Source of the DNA: Albifimbria verrucaria
Taxonomy: Eukaryota > Ascomycota > Sordariomycetes > Hypocreales > Stachybotryaceae
Assembly: GCA_020081605.1 (NCBI GenBank)
Contig: JAHREC010000049.1
Span: 2,046,001-2,110,000, forward strand
Length of the DNA: 64,000 bases
Reading direction: 5' to 3'
Shown here: positions 36,714 to 48,479 of the stretch, piece by piece
How positions within the stretch are numbered: the stretch's first letter is position 1
Layout: the number at the start of each line of letters is the position of its first letter
Position numbers and translations under genes: made by a program
The notes under the pieces: model-generated
What the model was told of the DNA's origin: nothing
Database searches by the model: none
What the model saw: only the letters and a program-made list of their open reading frames with translations

Positions 36714-38221
36714 ATGACACTTTCACGCAGTCCCTCTCCAGTTCCTGGTGGTGGATGGTCCAGCCCCGGCCTCAACACTCACAGCGGCAGACTGAGTCCT
36801 GGAGCTATCAGCGGTGGTCCAGTCGCATGGGAATCTGCCAAGATGCGAAATCTAGGCGCGAACGGCTACCCGTCCTTTTCGACGCAGAACCAGGGTTTCT
36901 TCACCCGCCACATGCGCCGCATATCCAGCAGCCTACCCAGGTTCAACGCCCATTCCGACAGCCCATATGCGAAACATGAGAAGGCGAAGCGCGGCTCATG
37001 GCCGGGTCAGAATGTCCCATTGGTTGGGAGGATACTGTCTCTGGTCAATCGCATGGGGAGGAAGCTCAAGATTCGATTGCTCATTGCCCTGATCTTGCTT
37101 CTCTGCGTGACCATCTTCTACAACACCCGTGAGTAAGCTTGTGACTCTTACGATATCATACTAACAACTTTTCCAGCCCTGGTATACTATTGGCGGAGGT
37201 CATCATGGGGTGGAGGCGGCGAGAAGTTCGTCATTATCCTAGCAGCCAATGTTGGGGGCGGTGTGATGGAGTGGAAAGGCGCCAGAGAATGGGCGATTGA
37301 GCGTGACAGCGTCAGGAACAAGCGAAAGTACACGGCGAGATGGGGCTATGACCTGGAGATTGTCGATATGAGCACCAAGAAGAAGTACGCCCACGAATGG
37401 CGAGAAAGTTGGGAAAAGGTCGATTTCGTCCGCAATGCTCTGAGGAAATACCCCAAGGCCGAATGGTGAGTTGGAAACAAGGCGCATCATAGCCCCGACA
37501 GCGAATCATTATACTTCCCAGAATAACAGACTGACCTATTTATCACTACAGGATCTGGTGGCTCGACCTCAACACATACGTCATGGAGCCATCATACTCG
37601 CTTCAGAGCCATCTCTTCAATCATCTCGGCGATCATGTGTACCGCGATATAAACGAATATAACCCACTCAACATCTCGCACCCATTTACTGAGCCTTATC
37701 TTGACGACACATCCTTGAGCCCTGTTGGTGACGGAAACCCCAACTCCATCAACTTTATTCTCACTCAGGATTGCGCCGGCTTCAATTTAGGGTCTTTCTT
37801 TGTCCGCCGCAGCGCGTGGACTGACCGGCTACTAGATGTTTGGTGGGACCCTGTTCTGTACGAGCAGAAGCACATGGAGTGGGAACACAAGGAGCAGGAC
37901 GCACTGGAGCAGCTTTATACCAGCCACCCCTGGATCCGCAAGCACACGGGCTTCTTGCCCCAAAGGAAGATCAACAGCTTCCCACCAGGAGCTTGCGGCG
38001 ACGGGACGGGGCAGAACAACACCCGTGTCCACTATAACGAACATGACCGGGACTTCGTCGTCAACATGGCCGGCTGTGAATGGGGTCGGGATTGTTGGGG
38101 AGAAATGTACCACTACCGCGAGTTCAGCTACTGGCTCAACCGCAATCCGTGGGAACGCTTCAAGGAGGACCTGGTGGCTGTCATCTGGTTCAAGCTCACG
38201 GGTCAGCGCGTCAAGCTATGA
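36714..38221 (+). CDS. GT34 alpha-1,6-mannosyltransferase, Mnn10-like
   Basis: Golgi type II glycosyltransferase of the GMA12/MNN10 family that extends the mannan backbone of N-glycans, 457 residues. Exons: 36714-37128, 37177-37465 and 37552-38221; the frame is intact and the sum divides by three. The cytoplasmic tail is Ser/Pro-rich and basic, followed by a signal anchor (IRLLIALILLLCVTIFY, about residues 120-137) and then the lumenal catalytic domain: KFVIILAANVGGGVMEWK, RDSVRNKRKYTARWGY, the metal-site region WIWWLDLNTYVMEP (DxN where many relatives have DxD), QDCAGFNLGSFFVRRS, WDPVLYEQKHMEWEHKEQDAL and FLPQRKINSFP. A G5 run at 37254-37258 reads through correctly here. The start at 36714 is the first ATG of the spliced leader. 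Confidence 0.92.
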
Positions 38222-41200
38222 TCCGTTTTGCAGGCACCGTAATTGCTACACGGTCTAGGATTTATCTAACTTCGACTGTGCTGCTGGTGGCGGCTGTATA
38301 AGAAGCCACCTTGCAGCATCCACACAGAATACTCCTATGGTCAGAAAGGCAAGCTCATGAAGAGCTTGCTTCATTTTGCAAGGAAGGTTCTGCTGTATTT
38401 CTGTTACGCCTCTGTTTGGTCGAGGCATTATATACCCCTCAAGAGCTGGAAGAAATGGTGCATAGCATACCACGACGCTGTCTGGGACATTGCTGGATGT
38501 CAATGGCCACATTTTATCCTCGATCAGAGTTTGAGGTGAGCGTGGCATTAGCATTCTTGTAATGTATAATCCAGACAGCAGCGATGGCCCGCAACGACTA
38601 CCTCACGGCTAGTACAACCACAACGTAAAAGAAAAAGAGACACGAAACCAACGAATGGAGGCAATGATAAGAGGTGTTTTTATATAACAGTTCGGACAAG
38701 GAGACAAGGTCATCTTCGGACACGACGAACGACCATGGGAGGGATATTAGGAGTTTGCTATTTGTAAAGCATTTTCGGCACCTTCTCAGCGAAGGGTGAT
38801 ACGCTGTCCATCTGTGTGCATTTGGGGCGAGGACTCGAGGTCTATATGTACGATTGGCTTGGTTTTACATGACCATAGACGGCGTAAACATTTGCATTCA
38901 TCATCGGAAAGAAGGGATACCTGACATAGGAGAAACAAACCCGTGAAGACAGTGGGCACCGTGACTGAACTGCAATATATGAAAGCAAGGTTGGGCTTCG
39001 CAGTTTGGTGGTGTTTAACCGGACATAAGGTCGGCTAGGCAGTGCCTCATTCGGTGATTCCGACCTGTAGATGTTGTTTAGCTATGTCACTTGATCAAAC
39101 CTTGGCTAAGCTTGATTTGATTTGAAGGTGTTCACAGCCCATTCGATCCTTGGTAAAGGAGTCAGTGCAAGGCCGGTCGATTTACCAGGTGGCAGCCATG
39201 GCTTCAGCTGACACTGCCCTAACCAGTTATATGTTGAGGAGTTCGTAGTTCAGGTAATGGCCTTTACCAAGGAATCAGAGTAAGGCATGAATTGTTCGCT
39301 GTCGAATTGGCTGGATATTAGATTGGAGGAGTTCTTGGCTCCTAGGGTTCGCCCCTTTTCATTCTTTCTCTGAGGGAAACCAGGTTTAGAGACATGTGCG
39401 TCTTGATTCCCATTTTTGCGTTCTCTGAGGCCATAAGTTGGTTTCTTCCCTTCGAAGCAGGTGAAGAAGCCATAATCAACGATCCCTCCTGTATAGAAGA
39501 TATAAGCTGACAATAAGAGACAAACCTTATGGGATGGCCATATATCAGCCCCGGGACAAGAGATAAAGATCGTATATGCGTGGTTTGAAGATTTTTGCAT
39601 GCGCTTGGTCTTTTCTTCGACGTTTCCTTATTGACTTGTTGCTTATTTCATGGATCTTTCGCGTTTCGATCTCGTTATATGTGAGAAGGGAATGGCGTAA
39701 GTATCTCGAATACGTTCTCGAAGACCTCGGTTATTGAAAAGGTCTACCAACGAGGCTAGACAGATGCGTTCCCTTCATCAAGTCCTATGGTGCTGTTGGT
39801 ACTGCACCATGGCATGAAGACCGTGTTGGCGGCCCGCGACAGGCCAGTCTTGTGTTGATGGTCTCTTCAGGGTGAGATCTCCACATGAGTCGGACCTCCG
39901 TTAAAACAAGGCGGCCTTGAGTAATCGAACCAACGCAATGTCAAGTCGTCGTTTGCCCGTGCTAGGAATTTTTTGGGAATTTTCGTAAATAGAAACCACA
40001 CTGCTACTTTAGTATTATTGCTGGTGTTGGGGTTGTAGACGGGTTGTCAGAGAGCCGTGTTGTAAATATATGTAGAAACCTGACCGTGCAATTTTAGGAA
40101 AATGCTGCACATCATCAATCTGTTCGTTGTGATGAAGAAACAGATGCCCCATTGTGCTGGAAGAAACAAAAAATGTTCAGCACATACCATCGCAGAGGTA
40201 TAGTTGTAGGAGAGGTAGGTTGGAGTGCGACCCCTGCCTACACCACAGAGCTGGCTGTTGAGATCTGCAGCGCCAACTACAATCGAGCCATTCACCTGCT
40301 CTGATTGGCCTCCATGGTAATCCTTCCTTTTCTTCTGTAGGAAAGCATCTACCCGCCCTATGGGTTTGACTCGTTCGGTTTGCATCCCTGAGGATTTGGA
40401 CAGCGATAATCCGTACTAGCCGATCGATCGGGTGCTGCACGACGGATCTTCAAGGATTTCGAACGTCGTTCGTTCTTGTTTAATATGGTGGTTTCGATTG
40501 AAGACAAATAGATTTTCATTCTGTGTATTCGGACCGCATGTATTTCGTTGTGTATTTTCGCATCGTCTTGGATTGTCCTTCGGAGGCCCACGGATGGAAT
40601 TACTGGTAACTCCTTGGCATACCTGAGATATGCGCTCTGGATGATGTTTCGTCCTGTGCCCGTCTCTGCGCGAAAGAGCCAACACGTAGAAGCCCGAAAT
40701 AACTCCTCACGGGTACACACATGAGCGTTCCGGAAATACCGATCAGCGTCTGGGCACGGGTAAGATGTTTCCTGTTAGCCAACAACAGTGCCAGGTCATA
40801 TGACCCAGATGGTGAGAGAGAGGATGTGTGCTGCCAAGATACAGCTTATGGCTACTGTTTCAAAACAGCAGTTCTAGACGGGAGCTGTGCGACGGGATGG
40901 ACGGTGGATTTGAGGTTGGCAGAAGTGCGCACATCCAGACAGGGAATTGTTTCTTTTAGGGAGGCTGATGGAAGATGAGATGAGAATCCACCACATAGGC
41001 TTCACGCTACCGGGATGCAGTGAGAGCCACCGTGAACGTGCACGTCTAATCTACGATTTCTCGGGCGTGTGAGAAGCATGTTCCTTGTTTCTATTCATAT
41101 CGTGCGTTCGAAACACCAAACATTGGAGGCGGAGAAACGGAACCCCACGATCCAACCGTTCAAGAAGGTGGTTTCGAACCAACAAAATCCCCGGGGCACA

Positions 41201-41371
41201 GCGGAATCGACAAGAGACTCTTTGGACCAGGGCCCTGGATAAAGTGGTAAATCAAGTGCTCAAATGGCCCGAGCGACCGTGGTCATCCAAGCAAAAAGGA
41301 GACTGGCGACGCGGACAATGGGAATCCACTTCACGAGAAACTCGCGCATCTGCTCACCTCCAGTCGGCCTA

Positions 41372-41396
41372 GGCATGGCATGGCATGGCATGGCAT
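41372..41396 (+). repeat. (GGCAT)5 tandem repeat
   Basis: Five exact copies of GGCAT in non-coding DNA about 1 kb upstream of the GH16 gene. Confidence 0.9.
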
Positions 41397-42058
41397 GGGG
41401 CACTTGGTCGGGGTTTCTATTTTTGCCCCGACCCTGCTTGGCTCTGGAGCTTTAATTATATTTCGACCCGGTTTCATGTACGTGCTTGGACCAGCCATTC
41501 TTCAACCGCAGCCAGCAGGTCGACAAGACGAACAAGGATCGTCAGCGCAGCGCTAAACCCAAAGGACCCTTTTCCTCTTACCAGGGAGAGAAGAACGATG
41601 CCACGCCATTGGCCCTGATCCCGATTCTCCAGCTCAGGGGTGGGGACGAGGGCCTTGTCGCTTGTCGCTTGTCGCCTGTTCCTGTCGTCCTGTCGAGCCG
41701 TGACCCAGCTTATGCCCCCAAACAGCATCCTTTCCCAGTTACTGCGGTGCTATTTCCTCCCAGGCCATCTATCTGCCTCGCACCGCATCGTTGCAGGGCC
41801 CCATGCGCATCATCCGCCATGGTTGGCTCTGGCCACGCGTGGCCGAGAAGAGTAGGTGGACAGCTCCACCCCGTATGGCAGACCAGCGTCCACGGCTGAG
41901 GACGAGCCAGGCAGGCTTGGTGCTGCTTACTCTTGACCATGCTTCATCATGTTTCCCAATGGGCTAGTTCGTTGGCCAAGGGCCAATTTCCCAAAGACCC
42001 CGGCCCCTTTCAGTATACACCATGGCCGCGGCCCGGCCCCCATATGCCACGCCGACGA

Positions 42059-42065
42059 TATATAG
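42059..42065 (+). promoter_or_regulatory. TATA-like box upstream of GH16
   Basis: TATATAG, 385 bp before the GH16 ATG, followed by a CT-rich stretch that would be the leader. Assigned from sequence and position only. Confidence 0.35.
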
Positions 42066-42449
42066 TTGCGCTGCGTCTGCCCCCATCTCTTACTGAGATC
42101 ATTCAACAAGTCAGCTCTCGTCGTCGTACATTCCTTTCGGCGACTGGTTCCCGATCATTCATTCTTTCTTTTCCATCAGTACGACACATTCATTTCAGCT
42201 TCCTGTTGCTTCGCACCGTCTCAAGATACTACTGCCCAAGCACTCATTGTTCACTTTGAAGCCTCGTTGTTCGCTGTTTGCACCAGGACAACCTCACTCA
42301 CAAACCACTCGTTCGCCTCTGGCTAGGCCTTGATCATTTGCTCCCGAGCTTCATTCTCTATATCCCATCTGGCTTCGTTCCCATCCATTGGATATACCAT
42401 CCCACTCACTACACCACATCAAGCACATTAAACCTCTTTCGCCTTCAAG

Positions 42450-43402
42450 ATGTACATGTCCTCCTCCCTCACCGTCGGCCTGAGCGTCGCCCTCGCTGGC
42501 CTCGCCAAGGCTGACTACAGCGTCCGTCAAGTGTACGATGCTTCCAACTTCTTCGAGGCCTTTGAGTTCTTCAACGGCCCCGACCCTACTCACGGCTTCG
42601 TCGAGTATGTCGACGCCCAAACCGCCGCCGACAACAACCTCGCCGGTTACTTTGAGGACGGCAGCGTCTTCATGGCCGTTGACAGCACCACTCAGTTCCC
42701 AGCCAACGGCCGCAGGTCTGTCCGTCTGTCGTCCCGCGACTCCTTCACCCACGGCCTGTTCATCGCCGACATTGCCCACATGCCCGACAGCATCTGCGGC
42801 TCTTGGCCCGCGTACTGGATGTTCGGTCCTGACTGGCCCAGCTCTGGTGAGATTGATATCATCGAGGGTGTCAACACCCAGTCTTCCAACTCCGTCACCC
42901 TCCACACTAGCGGAGGCTGCATCATCAACAACGAGGGTACCCTTCAGGGAACCACTCTCAACAACGGCGACTGCGCCGCCGGCAACAGCTTCGAGGGCTG
43001 CGGCCAGCACACCGAGAGCAACCAGAACTACGGCAACGGCTTCAACGCCGAGGGCGGTGGCGTCTACGTCACCGAGTGGGTGTCTGACTACATTGCCGTC
43101 TGGTTCTTCCCTCGCAACGGCATTCCCCAGGACATCACCGACGGCAAGCCCAACCCTGGCAGCTGGGGCCCCCGCTGGCCAAGTTCAACGGCAACGCCGG
43201 CTGCAACCTGGACGACTACTTCAAGAACCACAACATCATCTTCAACATCACCTTCTGCGGTGACTGGGCCGGCAATGTCTTCGCCCAGAACCCCGAGTGC
43301 TCGGCTCACGGTTCCTCATGCCAGGACTACGTGTCCGGCAACCCGGGCGACTTCGTCAACGCCTACTGGCAAGTCAACTCGGTCAAGGTGTACCAGCTGT
43401 AA
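42450..43402 (+). CDS. Secreted GH16 beta-glucanase (endo-1,3(4)-beta-glucanase type)
   Basis: Glycoside hydrolase family 16 enzyme that cleaves beta-1,3 or mixed-linked glucans in cell walls, 317 residues. The N terminus is a signal peptide (SLTVGLSVALAGLAKA). The catalytic motif is GEIDIIEG, with nucleophile and acid/base Glu in the ExDxxE pattern. Nearby family residues are GSWPAYWMFGPDWPSSG and SVTLHTSGGC. There is a cluster of Cys residues near CGQHTESNQNYG and NPECSAHGSSCQDY. No intron, no GPI signal and no binding module are seen. One base is missing in the C run at 43169-43173, between GSWGPP and AKFNGNAGC; adding it makes 318 codons exactly. It may remodel the fungus's own wall or digest outside glucan; the sequence does not decide. 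Confidence 0.93.
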
Positions 43403-43454
43403 AGCGGTGCGCAGCATGTATAGCACTCCTTTCTAAGAAACAGAAGAAAAAGCA

Positions 43455-43473
43455 AGAAAGAAAGAAAGAAAGC
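43455..43473 (+). repeat. (GAAA)n microsatellite
   Basis: About four GAAA units just after the GH16 stop codon, probably in its 3' UTR. Confidence 0.75.
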
Positions 43474-44106
43474 GACTGTTATGACCGGGATGGGCGGATA
43501 TGGCGTTTGGGGCGGGTGTTAGCGTCTAGCGTTGTCACTTTTAGATATAGAGCAGCAGGTTGGTTGGCTTTGCTCTGCCACACATCACATTCTTTGCCTT
43601 CAGTGTGTACATATTTCATCTGCATATGCAAGATACCTCGTTGGAGCCCGCGTTACATAGAGTCTTTGAAGAAATTTTGGTATCAATTGGTTCAACTTCA
43701 AGTTGCTGCGCCCGTCTCGATTGTGAATTGCCTATTCTGGGCAGATTGCCTGTTGCGGTATGAACAAAGTCCCTAACGATCGATGCCTAATCTTACCGAG
43801 ATAAGCCTCGCCGTCTCACTCAATTCCAAATTCCTACGAAATCGAATCACAGAACAATCTAGACAGAATAATTCTACGATGCCTTCCAACCATTCCAAAT
43901 CAATGCAGCAGGGAACCGCTGGTTTTGCGCCCAATTAGGTAGCGTGCAGTATGTGGTTAACTAGGTAGCACATGTAAACGTCACCAGTCGGCATTGAAGA
44001 GGGCCCGTCAACCGCCTGTGGCTAAGCAGGAGTTGACCCGTTCCGAATGACGGATGATGGATAACGTGTCTTACGGCTACACTTTGACAGCTCGAATACT
44101 TGACGA

Positions 44107-44112
44107 TATAAA
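44107..44112 (+). promoter_or_regulatory. TATA box of the MAPEG gene
   Basis: TATAAA, 129 bp before the ATG at 44241, followed by a CT-rich leader. Confidence 0.45.
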
Positions 44113-44240
44113 TTCTCCTCGTCCTCGTCCTCGGCCTCAACCAACCCTTCAGTTCCGATTCCTCCATCCAACAGCGTTACCAATTCGTCTCTGACACTTT
44201 CAATCGAGTCGACCTTAAATCTCAATTCTCACTATTCACC

Positions 44241-44919
44241 ATGGCTTCCCTAGTTGGCCTCGACCTGTCTAAGAACATGTCCTACTTCACTGTACGCTGC
44301 ACTTCATCCTTGATACATCATACCTCTTCCCCATAGAGTTCTTTTATCCTCAGGTGTCAATGTTATTCACGCATCACAATGGATCTCGCTCTCCGTCAGC
44401 CACGCACTGCTAACCATTTCTTACCGCCGTTATAGGTTCCTGTGGCTTTCGTCCTGGCCTTGGCTCCTCACGCGTACAGCGTTATGGCTGGTGGAAAGAA
44501 GAACTTTGACAACTCGCAACCGCGCGACCACCAGCAGAAAGTTCTCAAGGATCAGGGCCTAGACTCAAGAGTAAGGCCCTCCAGTCTCATAGCCAGCGCA
44601 TCGTTATTGACTTCCTGTCTCAGACCAAAGGCCGAATCATTCGCGCCGACAATGCTTCAAAAACCAGTTTGAGACGCTTGGTTTCTACGCCGCTGCCGTC
44701 GTCGCCGCTAACCAGGCTGGCGTTCCGGCCCGTGAACTAAACTTCCTAGCCTTCAGCTATATTTTTAGCCGGGCCTTCTACATCTACGCCTACATCGTCC
44801 TCTCGGCGACTGAGGCGGGATCATCTGTGAGGTCGCTGACCTGGATGTTCGGCGTAGGCACGTCGATCATGCTCTACGTCAAGGCGGGCTTGAACAGCAT
44901 GAACAACACCTTGTTCTAG
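44241..44919 (+). CDS. MAPEG-family membrane protein
   Basis: Small integral membrane protein of the MAPEG family (membrane-associated proteins in eicosanoid and glutathione metabolism), 160 residues with four predicted helices. Members conjugate glutathione or reduce lipid peroxides in microsomal membranes; the fungal branch is poorly studied. Exons: 44241-44291, 44436-44570 and 44624-44919. Helix 1 is VPVAFVLALAPHAYSVMAG. The family segment is GRIIRADNA, then NQFETLGFYAAAVVAANQAG, then FSYIFSRAFYIYAYIVLSATE and a last helix WMFGVGTSIMLYVKAG. One T is missing at 44656-44657 (GCTTTC gives NAFKNQFE); with it the coding length is 161 codons. The start follows a good context (CACC ATGG). Confidence 0.9.
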
Positions 44920-45602
44920 ATGGCTCATAACGCTACTTAGTCTAAAATAATGTGTTAGAGATAGTTGCTGGTTCGACTTTTGTACTCATACTTGTTCGGC
45001 ACATGGATGTGTGGCTAGAGGCCGTGGCAAGCAATATATAATACTACTCGGCATATCCGTCAGAGGCATTTCTGCGTCGTTTTCCCACATCTTACCTGTG
45101 CACGTGGCAAGCCTGAACAATCTTGTCCTACTTCGCATGGTACACATGTGAAGCATGACAAGTGTGCCATATCTACAACCTCCTCTGGGTCAGCAGATCT
45201 ATCTCTACTCGGCCGTATCACAACCATATGCAGGCCCCCGTCAAATCGCAAGAACTAGCCCTTTTCCATCTTTACGTAGCATCAAGAACGCCGTTTTCTT
45301 ATCAAGAAGAAGGAGGCATTGGGTAGTTTGCTGCGATATTGGTGCCTACGCATATGATTTCAGCGCCACACGTTTGCTGAGGAGCAGCCGAGCCAGAATT
45401 GTGGTCGCCTCAACAGCCTCACTTAGACCCTTTGATGTTTCTCTTTGGCAGTATTTCTTTGCTATATAAAGGTGAAAGAATTCATAATTCTGTTTACGGT
45501 TCCTTTTGACAATGTCAGTTCAAGAGCAACCCTCCCATACAGTACCCCAAGATCTCTTGCCCCTCCATACCACATCCAACCCGGCAAAGAGTTCTCGTCA
45601 GG
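44920..45602. other. Intergenic region
   Basis: 683 bp between the MAPEG gene and the small secreted protein gene. The frame 45155-45469 has no domain. It contains a clear TATA box, listed separately. Confidence 0.4.
45463..45470 (+). promoter_or_regulatory. TATA box of the small secreted protein gene
   Basis: TATATAAA followed by GG, 133 bp before the proposed ATG at 45603. The strongest TATA match in the window. Confidence 0.5.
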
Positions 45603-46017
45603 ATGGCTCTTGTTCATTTCTTTTTGCTTCTTGTAACATCTGCGGTTGCCCTAGTGCTCCCCAAGACCATGATAACGGTGTTGCTCCTCGTCAAGAACCT
45701 ACGACTGCGCCGCCTCCTACAACCACACCAGCGCCTACATTCACCATAAACTGTGACAATAGATACTGCGATGGCACTACATCGTGGTGCTTCTATTGGG
45801 GAGGCATGACATCGTATGATCTCACCCTGGGACCCATCCCTGGCGAGACTCGAACAGCTTTGGGTCTGTGTACTACTTCTGCGCCTGTGCCGACCCTAGC
45901 TTGAATAACAAGTCATACTGGGGCGAGATATCACAACAGCAGCCAATGACTGGAGGAAAAGTCCGTTGGTATTTATACAGATATGGAATTTCTCTAAATG
46001 AACACGCTATTCAATGA
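45603..46017 (+). CDS. Small secreted cysteine-containing protein, unknown function
   Basis: Predicted secreted protein of 138 residues. The ATG at 45603 opens a signal peptide (ALVHFFLLLVTSAVALVLP). A PTTAPPPTTTPAP linker follows, then a compact domain with NCDNRYCDGTTSWC and later FCACADP, making five cysteines, with several Trp and Tyr. Two short runs break the frame: CCCC at 45659-45662 and GGG at 45862-45864, each one base short; the span plus two bases is exactly 139 codons ending at TGA 46015-46017. The same indel type as in conserved neighbours, plus a TATA box upstream, supports a real gene. I recognise no family. Size, secretion and cysteines fit an effector or antimicrobial role, but this is only a guess. 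Confidence 0.62.
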
Positions 46018-46456
46018 TGAAACAAAAGCTAGAATGGCATATTTGCGAGGCATCAGGCGGGGAAGTTTCATCTCCATTATCATGGCAACATGCTTGTGAT
46101 TGCTTCAGCTATTCAAACAATGATGGATTGGTAGTGCGATGAAGATATTCTTATTTGTGGCGTTGATAATTAGCATCACAACCTTACAAGTTCCAAGACA
46201 ATCTCATCTGTGAGCATTCCACTAAACAAAATAATATGAATTTGAACAAGAAATAATGCTGGTTTCGTTTGTTCAGCCTGTTCATGTGTTCGATATGCTC
46301 GTTACAAATTTCAAACATTGACTCGTCCCTATCATATGCGTCATGCAGCCACCCATGCAACCAAACTAAAGCATCGCAAGCGCCTTTATAATCATCGTAT
46401 ACTTTGCCCTGCCTGACGGCATGAATTCTCTAGGCTATCTATTGTTGGGCTTCAAA
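46018..46456. other. Convergent intergenic region
   Basis: 440 bp, AT-rich, between the stop codons of the small secreted protein gene and the sugar symporter. It holds two 3' UTRs; nothing else is seen. Confidence 0.4.
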
Positions 46457-48479
46457 TTAGTGCATCTCAGCGCCACCGAAACTTTTGTTCCTGGTGACGG
46501 TTGCTCTCCGCGACTGCTGGAAACTGGACATCCTCTTGTGCAAGACAGGAGGTCTTCGAGGTCGGACTTCTTCAATCTGAGTTTCCGCATCTTCTGTATC
46601 CCGCAGCATAGGTTCTTGCTCTTCAGTCTTGGACTCGGGTGGTGTGGTTGAATCTTCTTGGATCTGCAAGACAAAGTAGCAAGCCACTAGAACACAGAAT
46701 CCGCCTAGAGCTAAAACGACCGCAATACTGTGGTCACCAGGAGTTCCACGGGGTTTCTGCCAAATCTTGAAGATGATGCTGGATCCAACAGTAGCAATGA
46801 TTTGGGGTGCCGCAATAGCCATGTTGTGAATACCTAGGATCACACCTGCTTGGTCTTCGTCGTCCGCCTCCTCGGCAGCTGAAGGGGTTAATGTGGCATC
46901 TGTGCTGGAATGAGGGCTTGAGGGTCGAGCCTTCTGCGCACGCTTCGTAGCATCACGACGGCTGATTTCGGCACTGATGATAGCCCAAGGTGCCCAGAGT
47001 GTCATAGCCCAAGTAATACCCACGAGTCCAATGAGCACTGTAGCCGCGGTAACTGTCCGCACCAAGACAGTGCAGAACATGGCGCCAGAGAATAACAGCA
47101 ACGATCCAAGCCATGCTCTTTTGAGAGTAAAACCAGGTATCCTCAGGTAGTCCAGAATTGAGGCATGATCACCATCCTCAGAGAGGGCTGCATCGGTCTC
47201 TCCTGGGGCCCCAGCCACAAAGGGTTGGGTGTCATACGTTGGTGCAATGAAGAATGGCAAGAACACGTTGGTGAGCAAGCTCACGACAGAGTTGATCAGA
47301 AGCGCGAAGGTTCCAACACGCGTTGCTTTCTCGTAGAGCACGTCCAATTCCTTCGAGTCATGTGGGGTTCTCCTTCAGATAGGGTTCGACGTAGATCTCT
47401 CCGATGTAAGAGGATGTGTAGAAAAGTAGCGGAAAGAAACCAACCCATGCGCAAAATTGCACTTGGCAAACCCGCTTAATCTGGGGAGGGAGGCGCTTGA
47501 TGGACTTTGAGATGGTGAAGAAAAAGGAGAACACGCTGGGCTTGTCCTTTGGTGGTGGGCCATCCAGTCGAGGATCTCTCTCACGAATAGTCGTGGTGCT
47601 CAGAAGAACGGTAGCGGCCAGAGCTATAGAGGCCAATGCACATAGAACCTTGAATTGGGTGTCTCCGAGAAACCAGAGGTACCTGGGTAGATCAACGTAT
47701 CCTGCAACATATCCAACAATGTTGCCAAGGCCAGTGATGCGGCTAGCCATCGCATTGGCAGCCTCTTGCTGATGAGCAGGGGCGCAGTCGACAATGAATG
47801 CCCGGATAGCAGCCTGAACGGTGTTGATTGCGAAATCAAGCACGTAAATGCCAAATACTGCAGTGGCCATGATTGCCAGTTTTACACCATCGGAAGTAGG
47901 GTCGGCGCCGAAAAGACTGGCGATGCCCCGACAATTTCCTTCGTCCAGGATAGGAACATGAGGGATGCTACAGTGGCGGCTGCACCGCCGAGCATGAACG
48001 GCTTCCGCTTGCCCCAAGGGACACGGCAGGTGTCACTCAACATGCCGACGTAGGGTTGCACCAGAGTGCCCGTCAAAGGGCCAGCAATCCAAACGAGAGC
48101 CATGACGGACTTGCTCAATCCTAGGGACAGCAGATACGGCGAGCCATTGGACAACTCCACGGACCAAGCAATCTGGAGCCCACCAATGCTGATGGTGAGC
48201 AGAATCAGATACCAAAGACTTTTCGTCTTTTGGCTATCGTCAGCATCACCCGCCTCAACATCGCGATCTACAGCAGAATCTCCGTTGAAAGATGCTCCCC
48301 CAACAATGGCGATCGTTCGCTGGCTGATTTATGGCCAGCCTTGTTACTGAGGTCTGACTGAGCGGCATCGCCCGTACTCGAGAGATTGTTTTGACCGCTG
48401 GTTGGGCTTGTTGAGCCAGCCGCTTGCTGGGGTCGCCACGTTGCCGTCTCGTAGAACGGCGAGCAGTGTCGGCAGCCAT
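46457..48479 (-). CDS. SUT-like sugar/proton symporter (GPH/MFS family)
   Basis: Plasma- or vacuolar-membrane transporter of the glycoside-pentoside-hexuronide/sucrose-transporter type, about 674 residues with 12 predicted helices. It would import sucrose, maltose or a related glucoside with protons; fission yeast Sut1 is the nearest known type. Features: a Ser-rich N-terminal tail ending ERSPLL, helix LWYLILLTISIGGLQIAWSV, motif NGSPYLLSLGLSKS, VWIAGPLTGTLVQPYVGMLSD and the loop WGKRKPFMLGG, FAINTVQAAIRAFIVDCAP, the central loop with PPPKDKPSVFSFFFTISKS, FCAWVGFFPLLFYTSSYIGE, and a Glu-rich C-terminal tail. Start MAADTARRS at 48479. Frame breaks: one in the tail, a short C run at 48297-48301, a short one at 47926-47929, and one extra base in the G run 47364-47367 (restores NPHDSKELDVLYEKA). 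No intron is seen. Confidence 0.87.

Larger units (their letters stand above)
38222..42449. other. Large gene-poor interval, 4.2 kb
   Basis: The longest gap in the window. Minus-strand frames at 39250-39600, 40047-40385 and 40358-40720 are the largest but share no domain and need no clear splice pattern. A (GGCAT)5 repeat is at 41372-41396. The last 400 bp form the GH16 promoter and leader. A non-coding RNA or a fast-evolving gene cannot be excluded. Confidence 0.4.
43403..44240. other. Intergenic region
   Basis: 3' UTR of GH16, with a (GAAA)n run at 43455-43473, and the promoter of the MAPEG gene. No gene is seen; the plus frame at 43297-43776 is a shadow that starts inside GH16. Confidence 0.45.

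Noticed and set aside
39250..39600. 116-codon minus-strand frame
   Set aside because: No hydrophobic start, domain or neighbouring exon. Length is within chance for this base composition.
40047..40785. Three overlapping minus-strand frames
   Set aside because: Different frames, no shared domain, no intron signals that join them into one protein.
41080..41200. tRNA-like GGTTTCGAACC on the minus strand
   Set aside because: The T-arm stem does not pair (a mismatch at its second position), and no acceptor or D-arm fits nearby.
42351..43010. 219-codon minus-strand frame opposite GH16
   Set aside because: Shadow of the GH16 gene; Val/Gly-rich translation typical of antisense to GC-biased codons.
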